Positions 13,478 to 19,956 of a DNA stretch of 39,041 bases are shown one piece after another (the first letter of the stretch is position 1; the number at the start of each line of letters is the position of its first letter). A program made the position numbers and the translations under genes. The DNA is from a virus. The stretch is taken from the IMG/VR virus record IMGVR_UViG_3300029319_000151, positions 1-39,041 of that record. One strand, given 5' to 3'. The notes beneath the pieces were generated by a model. It searched no databases. It was not told the origin of the DNA and saw only the letters and a program-made list of their open reading frames with translations.

Positions 13478-13992
13478 TGTCTACACGAGCCGTTTATACG
13501 TTTCATTCTGTAGCTTCCCCTGAGGGAGCTACGGATAGAAACCCTATAAGCATTTATAAGCACCATGACGGTTATCCGTCGGGTGCTTTAGGTTTTTTAT
13601 CCAACGCGTCATTATATTGTACTGACCACGTTAAGTTTACCACCTGCTCTTACGTTGATACTAATTTTGGTGAAGTAGAACCTATCACCGTAGCCAGTGT
13701 GCGTGACCAGTTTGTATTAGGGTTTATGATGGACCGAGCTAACGGAGGGCATAAATACTTTACTCCGTCGCCCGAGGCACACGGTGATATAGAATACGCC
13801 TACAATATTTACGTAGAGGATTTTAATAAAGCCGAAGAGCCTAACTACAACCCAGTAATAGAAATTATGTCCGTATATACTGGGCTGAGTGATAATTATT
13901 CACAAAACCATAAGTACGAGTTAGTGGCTAAAGACACTCTTGATAAACTGTACGCAGATTTAATAAACGGTAAGGACTATGAAACAGGATAG
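13477..13992 (+). CDS. Conserved phage protein of unknown function, 171 residues
   Basis: The ATG overlaps the previous stop (TAATG) and follows AAGGAG at 13465-13470. The N-terminal sequence STRAVYTFHS followed by ISIYKHHDGYPSGALGFL is a pattern I know from many phage and some bacterial hypothetical proteins. HHDGYP contains possible metal or catalytic residues, and the C-terminal third is acidic. No enzyme activity is established for the family as far as I know. It is followed by MazG with a 14-base overlap. Confidence 0.8.
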   Translation: MSTRAVYTFHSVASPEGATDRNPISIYKHHDGYPSGALGFLSNASLYCTDHVKFTTCSYVDTNFGEVEPITVASVRDQFVLGFMMDRANGGHKYFTPSPEAHGDIEYAYNIYVEDFNKAEEPNYNPVIEIMSVYTGLSDNYSQNHKYELVAKDTLDKLYADLINGKDYETG

Positions 13993-14305
13993 TTTATACT
14001 ACGGTGACTCTACCATAACGGACATAGTAAAGTGGGCAGAAGACCGAGGTCTTTTGTCCGCCAAAGACAATGAAGCTAAGAGTGCACAGTTAATAAAACT
14101 CACGGAAGAAGTAGGTGAGTTAGCTAGAGCGTTTAGTAAGAAAGACAGGTGGGACTTAGTAGATTCAATAGGGGATTGTATGGTTGTGTTGATAGTTATT
14201 GCCTATCAGCACGACCTTACTGTTGAAGAGTGTTTAAGTAAAGCCTACGAAGAAATAAAAGACCGTAAAGGCGTTCTAAAAGATGGTTATTTTATTAAGG
14301 AGTAA
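13979..14305 (+). CDS. mazG: MazG-like nucleotide pyrophosphohydrolase
   Basis: A 108-residue all-alpha NTP-PPase domain. Metal ligands are expected in LTEEVGELARA (Glu43, Glu44, Glu47) and VDSIGDCMVVL (Asp62, Asp66), followed by the usual C-terminal helix AYEEIKDRKG. Proteins of this family hydrolyse non-canonical or regulatory nucleotides to monophosphates and are frequent in marine phages, where they were proposed to alter the host starvation response or nucleotide pools. In a phage with modified bases, pool cleaning is an alternative. Asp at position 62 replaces the more common Glu. Confidence 0.9.
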   Translation: MKQDSLYYGDSTITDIVKWAEDRGLLSAKDNEAKSAQLIKLTEEVGELARAFSKKDRWDLVDSIGDCMVVLIVIAYQHDLTVEECLSKAYEEIKDRKGVLKDGYFIKE

Positions 14306-14314
14306 CTAACCCAT

Positions 14315-14330
14315 GCCCTACGACTAGGGC
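14315..14330 (+). other. Small GC-rich hairpin between mazG and the next gene
   Basis: GCCCTA and TAGGGC form a perfect 6-bp stem with a CGAC loop. It is followed by TATTATAATA, not a T-run, so it is a poor terminator. It may be a processing or pausing site. A ribosome binding site for the next gene follows at 14359-14364. Confidence 0.4.
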
Positions 14331-14369
14331 TATTATAATACTAGGTTATTTAATAAAAGGAGGAACCTA

Positions 14370-14570
14370 ATGAGTAAATTATACGAAGTTGAAGTAGTGG
14401 TTAAAGAAACTCACTACCTAGAAATAGAAGCAGATAGTGTTGAAGAAGCTAAACTCTTAGCAGAGGGTGCCGCACCCGATGAGGATAAGCCATTCAACAC
14501 TGACGTTGAAGTTAAACAAGTTACGGATATAAGTATTGTCCGTCACCCGTTGTTTGAGGGATTAGTGTAA
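14370..14570 (+). CDS. Small acidic protein of 66 residues
   Basis: AAAGGAGGA is present just before the ATG. The 66-residue product starts with alternating strands (YEVEVVVKETHYLEIEADS), then a helix VEEAKLLAEGAA, then another strand DVEVKQVTDISIV. This is a beta-alpha-beta pattern shared by many small phage proteins with an EADSxEEA turn. The gene may be paralogous in fold to the one at 11391. The stop overlaps the next start (TAATG). Function unknown. Confidence 0.7.
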   Translation: MSKLYEVEVVVKETHYLEIEADSVEEAKLLAEGAAPDEDKPFNTDVEVKQVTDISIVRHPLFEGLV

Positions 14571-14821
14571 TGAAAGATTATAAAGATTACCCTGACCAAG
14601 TTGACCCTGCTGATGAGGACCACATTTACTTTAATGCTGACCCAGGAGAAAAACCTGTAAGTCCTGTATATAAAATCAGATTCAATGACACCATGACTAG
14701 TTACTTTTTGAGTGGGTCTTTTAAAACAAGAGAAGAGGCACAAAAATATATTGACCTAGAATTAGGTGAAAGTAGTCTCTACGAAATTGAGAAAGTCTAT
14801 TTGTTTGAGCTTTCGGAGTAA
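14570..14821 (+). CDS. Small acidic protein of 83 residues
   Basis: An 83-residue acidic protein starting within the previous stop codon. It has an Asp-rich N terminus (DYKDYPDQVDPADEDH), a strand region VYKIRFNDTMTSYFLSG, and a helix KTREEAQKYIDLELG followed by strand YEIEKVYLFEL. It looks like a compact alpha/beta domain but has no recognised family. It is the last gene before the long repeat-rich gap. Confidence 0.65.
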   Translation: MKDYKDYPDQVDPADEDHIYFNADPGEKPVSPVYKIRFNDTMTSYFLSGSFKTREEAQKYIDLELGESSLYEIEKVYLFELSE

Positions 14822-14892
14822 AGCTGTTTCTTATATATTGGCTGTGGAAAAAAAGTTTTCTAAAACTGTAAAAGTTTTCTATTTAGCCAATA

Positions 14893-14951
14893 AGCCAATA
14901 GTCACGGAGCTGTAAAGCTCTACTCTAGTCCTTTTATCGTGGCTATTGGCT
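14893..14951. repeat. Imperfect inverted repeat with nested GTAA-loop hairpin
   Basis: AGCCAATAGTCACG (14893-14906) pairs with CGTGGCTATTGGCT (14938-14951) over 14 bases with one GU pair. Nested directly inside is GAGCT-GTAA-AGCTC (14907-14920), a 5-bp stem closed by a GNRA tetraloop. Further AGCCAATA copies lie at 14836-14843 (reverse), 14885-14892 and 15189-15196. The nested helix and GNRA loop point to folded RNA; the spaced 8-mers could instead be protein-binding sites. Confidence 0.55.
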
Positions 14952-15126
14952 ACCCTATTACCGACCTATTGCCTATTTGAAGACAATAACTTATTGATGG
15001 GTAATTATTGGTAACACTAACCATAAAACATGCAGCAGGTTTGGTAATAGAATAAACCGAATAACAGTTCTCTATATAGGCAGAACTGAGAAAACCTAAG
15101 GACACGCACCACGAACAAAAATATAT

Positions 15127-15240
15127 GGACCACGGACCAAGGACACGGACCAAAGACAAAGACATCATGATCATGATCCAAAGACATTAGCCAATAGCCC
15201 ATGGACCAAAGACAAAGACACAAAGACAAAGACACAAGGA
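15127..15240. repeat. GGACC / CAAAGACA degenerate direct repeats
   Basis: An exact 18-base repeat (GGACCAAAGACAAAGACA) occurs at 15147-15164 and 15203-15220. Shorter related units surround it: GGACCACGGACCAAGGACAC just upstream and CAAAGACAAAGACAC just downstream. A related GGACAAAGACAC occurs again beyond the next gene, near 15803. The strand bias (almost no T) is unlike the rest of the window. There are no spacers of uniform size, so it is not a CRISPR array. Confidence 0.65.
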
Positions 15241-15261
15241 ACTATGATCATGATCATGATC
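15164..15261. repeat. GATCATGATC palindromic repeats
   Basis: ATCATGATCATGAT (15164-15177) and GATCATGATCATGATC (15246-15261) are perfect palindromes made of overlapping GATC and CATG units. They flank a copy of the 18-base direct repeat. Clustered GATC could be methylation-sensitive sites; a dimeric regulator operator is another reading. Confidence 0.5.
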
Positions 15262-15331
15262 TTGTTGTCCTTCGCTCCTGGTCACCCTAAACCCGCTCAA
15301 AAAATAAAGGGACTTTTTTAGTATATAGGGC

Positions 15332-15360
15332 TTTACTTTTACTATACTTTGGACTAATAT
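15332..15360 (+). promoter_or_regulatory. Probable promoter of the 15406 gene
   Basis: TTTACT at 15332-15337 and TAATAT at 15355-15360 are spaced by 17 bases; an overlapping TATAAT at 15358-15363 is an alternative -10. The predicted start is near 15367, giving a leader of about 40 bases with AGGAGGT before the ATG. Confidence 0.5.
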
Positions 15361-15405
15361 AATAGGGTATTATATATTTATTAGGGCTAAGCCCAGGAGG
15401 TAAAA

Positions 15406-15651
15406 ATGTCTAATACTAAAACTAAATCGGTGTCCGTTAACGCTAACCCTAACCCAGCCGTGATTACGGTTGACGTTAGTAAAGCTAGAGTTGAGGGAGC
15501 TAACTTTAACCAGACCCGCCTTAAAAAAGCGAGTAAGGCAAAAACCCGTAATGACTTAGTAGAAATTTATACTACGTTATTCGGTAGTAATAATTACCGT
15601 AGCCATTTGAACTACGATATTAAAAAGGGAGCTATAGTACTAGAGAGCTAG
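15406..15651 (+). CDS. 81-residue protein of unknown function with its own transcription unit
   Basis: The gene has a strong ribosome binding site (AGGAGGT), an upstream promoter and a strong terminator just downstream, so it is probably a separate and well expressed unit. The product is basic (about residues 38-48, RLKKASKAKTRND) with a beta-like N terminus (PNPAVITVDVSKARVEGA) and a C-terminal FGSNNYRSHLNYDIKKGA. The composition and size fit a small DNA- or RNA-binding protein, but no family is recognised. It stands alone between two repeat-rich noncoding regions. Confidence 0.75.
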   Translation: MSNTKTKSVSVNANPNPAVITVDVSKARVEGANFNQTRLKKASKAKTRNDLVEIYTTLFGSNNYRSHLNYDIKKGAIVLES

Positions 15652-15668
15652 TACTACCCCGCCGAGCT

Positions 15669-15693
15669 AGGGGAGTTTATACTCCCCTTTTTT
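15669..15693 (+). terminator. Rho-independent terminator
   Basis: AGGGGAG (15669-15675) pairs with CTCCCCT (15682-15688) around a TTTATA loop and runs into a T-tract ending at 15693. Just before it, a 9-bp perfect hairpin TAGTACTAG-AGAG-CTAGTACTA (15635-15656) spans the stop codon of the 15406 gene and could act as a processing or protection element. Confidence 0.9.
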
Positions 15694-15727
15694 ATACCCG
15701 AAAAAGTTAGTAAGTACTTACTATCGC

Positions 15728-15769
15728 GTCGCCCTACGGGCGACACATCGGCGTCGCCTACGGCGACGC
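15728..15769. repeat. Pair of GC-rich palindromic hairpins with shared core
   Basis: GTCGCCC-TAC-GGGCGAC (15728-15744) and GCGTCGCC-TAC-GGCGACGC (15751-15769) are two perfect stems of 7 and 8 bp with the same TAC loop and nearly the same arms. They are strikingly GC-rich against an AT-rich genome. The repeated core GTCGCC-TAC-GGCGAC recalls REP-like bacterial palindromes, so it may be a host-derived or mobile short repeat, or a protein-binding site. Confidence 0.65.
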
Positions 15770-16030
15770 ACAGAGACCCAGGTTTACTTTAACTTTACTT
15801 TAGGACAAAGACACAGCGACCGTGCACCGAGGACAACTGGACGACCTGCAGAGTCCTCGCTTCGCTCGGACACAGAGAGACACACAGATTGACCCCCACC
15901 CCCCTTAATGAGGTTAACGTATATAAGTAGCCGTAGCTAAGATTTTCACGCTCATTTACTATATAAATTATGTTTTGAACTAGAACGCTATACCCTAAAA
16001 TTTTTTGCAAAATTTTTTTATAATATTGAG

Positions 16031-16405
16031 ATGTCTAAACGTCTCACTGAATATTTTGAATCTATAAAAGAAGACTGCCCTTATTCAGCTCCTTCTTATA
16101 AAAACGGTAAACTATTAGTATTTGACTACGATCCACAGTTAATAGACGAATATTATCAGGTAATAGACCAATATGACGCTATTATGTTTGAATGTCCCTC
16201 CTCGACGTCTCGCGACTCACTACTAACCATACTTGAAGACTTAGATGACGAGCGACCTAACGCTATGTGGTTTTGGTCACACCCTGATGAAAAACACAAC
16301 AGTACTCCTAAACCTAGTATAATTATGCAGAATAAAGTAAACTTGAAGAGAGCACGTAAGGAGTTTTTTAGTAAAATCAAAGATGATAGAGAATCTACTA
16401 AATAG
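16031..16405 (+). CDS. Protein of unknown function, 124 residues
   Basis: A 124-residue protein that opens a new gene block leading into the packaging genes. There is a TATAAT seven bases before the ATG and no clear ribosome binding site, so the start may be leaderless. The sequence has an acidic helical centre (LLTILEDLDDERPNAMWFW) and a basic C-terminal helix (NLKRARKEFFSKIKDD). No family is recognised. It overlaps the next gene by 23 bases. Confidence 0.65.
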   Translation: MSKRLTEYFESIKEDCPYSAPSYKNGKLLVFDYDPQLIDEYYQVIDQYDAIMFECPSSTSRDSLLTILEDLDDERPNAMWFWSHPDEKHNSTPKPSIIMQNKVNLKRARKEFFSKIKDDRESTK

Positions 16406-18449
16406 TTTAGCTAAATATCAAAGCGAAGAAGATTATAGGAAGATGCTTGAAGATATGAGTAGAGCACCAGCTGGATTTTTTCCGCCTGACTCTTACGTTG
16501 AGCCCTATGAACCTGGACCCACAGAAAAAACACAAGCCTATTTAACTAACTTACTAGGTAATAAATATTCAGCTAAAGGGTTAACGGACGTTTTAAGTTT
16601 TGCCCCAGTTAGTGGTAATATACTAGGTTACTTAGAAGGTAAAGAATTAGAGAAAAAAGGTAGTCCAGGACTAGGTAGTTTAATACAGGCGTTATCCGTC
16701 GCTATCCCTGGTGGTAAATCTAGGGTGATAGAAGGCGTAAAACCTAAAGTAGAACCTTTACCTAAAGTAACCGCTACTAAAGTACAAACTACTGATACTA
16801 ACCCAGACTTTGGTGATTTACAACGAGACGGGTTTGAACTAGTCGGTGGGTTGCCCACGTTTAGTAGAACTAACTTTAACAGTAACGCAGAATTTAGGTT
16901 AGCTACTAACCTTACTTTCCCTAAAGCTAATAAAAAATATAACGTTGAAGATTTAATAAAAAACACCATTAGTACCGCTCCACCTAGTTTACGTAACAGT
17001 ATCACTGAACAGTTTGATGACTTTGTTTCATCTAGTTTACGTGGTAAAAAAGCCACGAAACAAGAACTATTAGACGATATGGGTAAAAATACGCCTGTGT
17101 TTAAAGAAAACTATATGAACGACCCCGACGCTTATGTCAGAGACGCTACAAACATGCACCATGGAAGGTATCTGCCTAATATTCCTGGAACTAATACAAC
17201 GCCTGACTCTTTATTTTCAGCCTCACTTTTAAATAAACCTACTTCAGTAGTAGAAAGATCTTTTTCTTATACCCACCCTAAGTACGCTACTCTTGATAAC
17301 CCTATACACCCTGAAGTAGGTCTGGGGTCAGTAAACATAACCGCTAACAGAAGCGATATAATTACTAACACTCCAGGGCTGACTAATTCTAAAAACCGTG
17401 TTTTCCATTCAAGGGGAGCTATTTATGATGATGTAGGAGAAGAAGGAGAAAGAGTTTATATAGCGGGTGAAGGACAATCAGGCGTTTACGGTAGAAACAA
17501 TACGGTAAAAACTGCTGAGGATTACGCTAGTAAAAGAAGTCGTTTTAGTACAAGTGACGACGGTCCGTTGGCTGGTATACTTAGGGATGCAGACTCAGCT
17601 CAACCTAATTATATAGGTGACTATGACCTAGATCCGTTTTTAGCTAGAACTGAATTTAAAGATACTATTGAAGATTTAACTAAAACTAGAGCTGATGAAA
17701 TTAAAAATATACAAGAAGCTGAAGCTTTAGCTGCAGGGTTTAGAGGCGGTATGAAAGAAGTTGACGGTATAAAAAGTAAATACAGTAGACTCTTTACAGA
17801 ATTTACTGAAGGAGTTGACCCGCCTCCTAGTTTTACTCAAGTTCAAAATAAAATAAACGCAGTTGACAATGAAATATTAGATCAATTCAACCGTGTCCAG
17901 GATTTAGAAAACCAAATACAGTTTAGAACTATTGAAATAAACCGTAACTATAACGACTTAATAAAACCTTTATTAAAAGGTGGGACACAAGTAGCTGACG
18001 GTAAAATACCTTTAGTTAAAGAATGGTTTCCCTTACATATGAAAACCAGCATGAACGAAGCGATAGAACAAGGAGCTGATTCTATATACTTCCCCGTTAA
18101 CGATTACGCAGTGGCTAAACAAACTGGTCAACGTTTACAACCCGAAAGAGTACGTCAATATAAATACAGAACGGATAGTTTTGAAGAAGGTGAATCTGAA
18201 GAGCTTCTTTACACACCAGGAGAAACAGCTCAAGGTTTAGCACCTTTTTACCGTCAAGAAACTAAAAGAGGCGTAAAACGTATAGAAGACGAATACGGTA
18301 TAAAATTAAACGCTGAAACTATAATGGACGACAATAATAATGAATTTGTAAAAATAGCCCTAACCCCAGAAATAAAAGAGGCACTCAAAAGAATACTCTA
18401 TAACCGTGGGGGATTAGTGACTATGATGCCGTTAAAATATGGAATATGA
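16383..18449 (+). CDS. Large protein of unknown function preceding TerL, 688 residues
   Basis: This is one of the largest genes in the window. The N-terminal 110 residues include SYVEPYEPGPTEKTQAYL and a small glycine/hydrophobic stretch (LSFAPVSGNILGYLEG; ALSVAIPGGKSR). The middle has FHSRGAIYDDVGEEGERVY and YIAGEGQSGVYG, a long coiled-coil-prone region follows (TQVQNKINAVDNEILDQ), and the C terminus ends ILYNRGGLVTMMPLKYGI. Similar NRGG/KGG-type ends occur on large proteins in marine phages. HSRG, YFPVNDYAV and EGQS could belong to a large polyvalent or virion-ejected protein. It is directly coupled to TerL. I cannot assign an activity. Confidence 0.75.
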   Translation: MIENLLNSLAKYQSEEDYRKMLEDMSRAPAGFFPPDSYVEPYEPGPTEKTQAYLTNLLGNKYSAKGLTDVLSFAPVSGNILGYLEGKELEKKGSPGLGSLIQALSVAIPGGKSRVIEGVKPKVEPLPKVTATKVQTTDTNPDFGDLQRDGFELVGGLPTFSRTNFNSNAEFRLATNLTFPKANKKYNVEDLIKNTISTAPPSLRNSITEQFDDFVSSSLRGKKATKQELLDDMGKNTPVFKENYMNDPDAYVRDATNMHHGRYLPNIPGTNTTPDSLFSASLLNKPTSVVERSFSYTHPKYATLDNPIHPEVGLGSVNITANRSDIITNTPGLTNSKNRVFHSRGAIYDDVGEEGERVYIAGEGQSGVYGRNNTVKTAEDYASKRSRFSTSDDGPLAGILRDADSAQPNYIGDYDLDPFLARTEFKDTIEDLTKTRADEIKNIQEAEALAAGFRGGMKEVDGIKSKYSRLFTEFTEGVDPPPSFTQVQNKINAVDNEILDQFNRVQDLENQIQFRTIEINRNYNDLIKPLLKGGTQVADGKIPLVKEWFPLHMKTSMNEAIEQGADSIYFPVNDYAVAKQTGQRLQPERVRQYKYRTDSFEEGESEELLYTPGETAQGLAPFYRQETKRGVKRIEDEYGIKLNAETIMDDNNNEFVKIALTPEIKEALKRILYNRGGLVTMMPLKYGI

Positions 18450-19953
18450 TTTAAGCGATCTCCCCGAAGACGTATTAAAAGAACACCTAGAACTAACTGA
18501 ACGTTTAAAAGAAATACAAGACGTTGAAGCTAGTAAAGATAATTTTTTAAACTTTGTTAAAAGCCAGTGGCCACAGTTTATTAGCGGTGCACACCATAAA
18601 AAGATGGCGGAAGCGTTTGACCGTATAGCTAAAGGTAAAATAAAACGGTTAATAATTAACATGCCTCCGCGTCATACTAAAAGTGAGTTCGCTAGTCATT
18701 ACTTCCCCGCTTACTTAGTAGGACGTAACCCTAGTTTAAAAATACTACAAGCCACCCACACCGCAGACTTAGCAGTAAAGTTTGGTCGTAAAATTAGGGA
18801 CTTGATGTTAACGGAAGATTTTCAAAAAGTGTTTCCTGACGTACTAATAAACCCAGACTCAAAAGCAGCAGGTAAATGGGAGACGCAAGATAAAAGTAAC
18901 CCTAAGTTAAAAGGCGAGTATTATGCTGCGGGTGTTGGAGGTGCGTTAGCTGGTAGAGGAGCGGACTTATTTATTATTGACGACCCACACTCCGAACAAG
19001 ATGCTATGAACCCTAAGAGTATGGAAGATACTTACGATTGGTATACTAGTGGACCCCGCCAACGTTTACAGCCAGGAGGAGCCATAGTAATAGTTATGAC
19101 TCGTTGGAACGTTAATGATCTTACGGGTAGGTTACTTAAAGATGCTGCCCGTGACCCTAAAGCTGACCAGTGGGAAGTTATAGAATTGCCTGCTATATTA
19201 CCTAGTGGTAAAGCTCTGTGGCCAGAATACTGGGAGTTAAAAGAACTAGAAAGTGTAAAAGCTAGTTTACGTGGTGGACCTAAATGGCACGCTCAGTATA
19301 TGCAGAATCCAACGTCCGAGGAAGGTGCACTTATAAAAAGAGAATGGTGGAGAACTTGGGAAAGAGAAAGACCGCCACCCTGTGAATATTTAATACAAAG
19401 TTACGATACAGCGTTTTTAAAAAGCTCAATGGCTGACTACTCAGCTATAACTACGTGGGGAGTTTTTTACCCTGAGGGTCAATTAGGTGAGGAGTTTTAC
19501 GACGGCACCGTACCACACATCATACTACTAGATTGTGTTAAAGGCAGGTATAGTTTTCCTGAACTCAAAGCCGTAGCCTATGACCAATATAATGATTGGC
19601 AACCTGACGTAGTTATAATAGAAAGTAAAGCTACGGGTATACCCCTAACTCAAGAACTACGTAACTTAGGCATACCCGTACAAAACTTTACACCTAGTAA
19701 AGGTAACGATAAAGTAGCTAGAGTCAACGCTAGTACTCCGCTATTTGAATCAGGTATGGTTTGGGCTCCTGATACTAAATACGCTCACGAACTTATAGAA
19801 GAGTGTGCTGCTTTTCCTGCGGGGGATCACGATGATTTAGTAGACTCAACTACTCAAGCGTTATTACGTTTTAGACAAGGTGGTTTTGTAAAACTACCTA
19901 GCGACTACCAAGAAGACAATATATACTATAAACGAAAAATAAGTTATTATTAA
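18439..19953 (+). CDS. terL: Terminase large subunit
   Basis: A 504-residue packaging motor. The ATPase domain has the variant Walker A PPRHTKSE (residues 76-83), Walker B LFIIDDPHSE (177-186) and the coupling segment VMTRWNVND (219-227). The C-terminal RNase H-like nuclease has acidic residues in SYDTAFLKSS (Asp323), VVIIESKATG (Glu395) and GDHDDLVDS (Asp463, Asp465, Asp466). The enzyme drives DNA into the prohead and cuts the concatemer. Its start overlaps the 688-residue gene by 11 bases and portal follows at once. The small subunit is not adjacent but at 10557. Confidence 0.97.
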   Translation: MEYDLSDLPEDVLKEHLELTERLKEIQDVEASKDNFLNFVKSQWPQFISGAHHKKMAEAFDRIAKGKIKRLIINMPPRHTKSEFASHYFPAYLVGRNPSLKILQATHTADLAVKFGRKIRDLMLTEDFQKVFPDVLINPDSKAAGKWETQDKSNPKLKGEYYAAGVGGALAGRGADLFIIDDPHSEQDAMNPKSMEDTYDWYTSGPRQRLQPGGAIVIVMTRWNVNDLTGRLLKDAARDPKADQWEVIELPAILPSGKALWPEYWELKELESVKASLRGGPKWHAQYMQNPTSEEGALIKREWWRTWERERPPPCEYLIQSYDTAFLKSSMADYSAITTWGVFYPEGQLGEEFYDGTVPHIILLDCVKGRYSFPELKAVAYDQYNDWQPDVVIIESKATGIPLTQELRNLGIPVQNFTPSKGNDKVARVNASTPLFESGMVWAPDTKYAHELIEECAAFPAGDHDDLVDSTTQALLRFRQGGFVKLPSDYQEDNIYYKRKISYY

Positions 19954-19956
19954 TCC

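Larger units (their letters stand above)
14822..15405. other. 584-base noncoding region with several repeat families
   Basis: No convincing gene is present on either strand. The block holds five copies of AGCCAATA in both orientations, a long imperfect stem with an inner GTAA-loop hairpin (14893-14951), a GGACC/AAAGACA direct-repeat tract (15127-15240), two GATCATGATC palindromic tracts (15164-15178, 15244-15261), and a promoter near its end (15332-15360). An AT-rich hairpin (AAAACT/AGTTTT, about 14863-14879) lies near the start. This density of unrelated repeats suggests a replication, packaging or regulatory locus, but nothing in it identifies which. Confidence 0.6.
15652..16030. other. 379-base noncoding region
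   Basis: After the terminator this gap holds two GC-rich hairpins (15728-15769), a TTTACTTTAACTTTACTTT tract (about 15783), a GGACAAAGACAC stretch related to the repeats before 15406, an imperfect GTCC/GGAC hairpin near 15853-15871, and a C-run near 15895. Just before the next ATG there is AAATTTT-TTGC-AAAATTT followed by TATAAT (16019-16024), but a proper -35 at the right distance is not apparent. No gene is seen. Confidence 0.55.

Noticed and set aside
14312-14339. Terminator or promoter at the hairpin after mazG
   Set aside because: The hairpin is not followed by a T-run, and TATAAT at 14334-14339 has no -35 at a suitable distance (CCATGC).
14950-15235. Two minus-strand frames across the repeat-rich gap
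   Set aside because: They translate the GGACC/AAAGACA repeats into Leu/Ser/Cys low-complexity sequence and overlap each other. Repeats explain the open frame.
15127-15240. Possible CRISPR array
   Set aside because: Repeat units vary in length and there are no spacers of regular size and no cas genes. The nearby Cas4-like nuclease is of a common phage type.
15244-15321. 25-residue frame starting MIMIMILLSF in the gap before 15406
   Set aside because: The start is made by the GATCATG palindrome and the AAGGA before it is only three bases away. There is no other support.
16005-16024. Promoter directly before the 16031 gene
   Set aside because: TATAAT is present, but no acceptable -35 lies 16-18 bases upstream, so it is only mentioned in the description of the gap.
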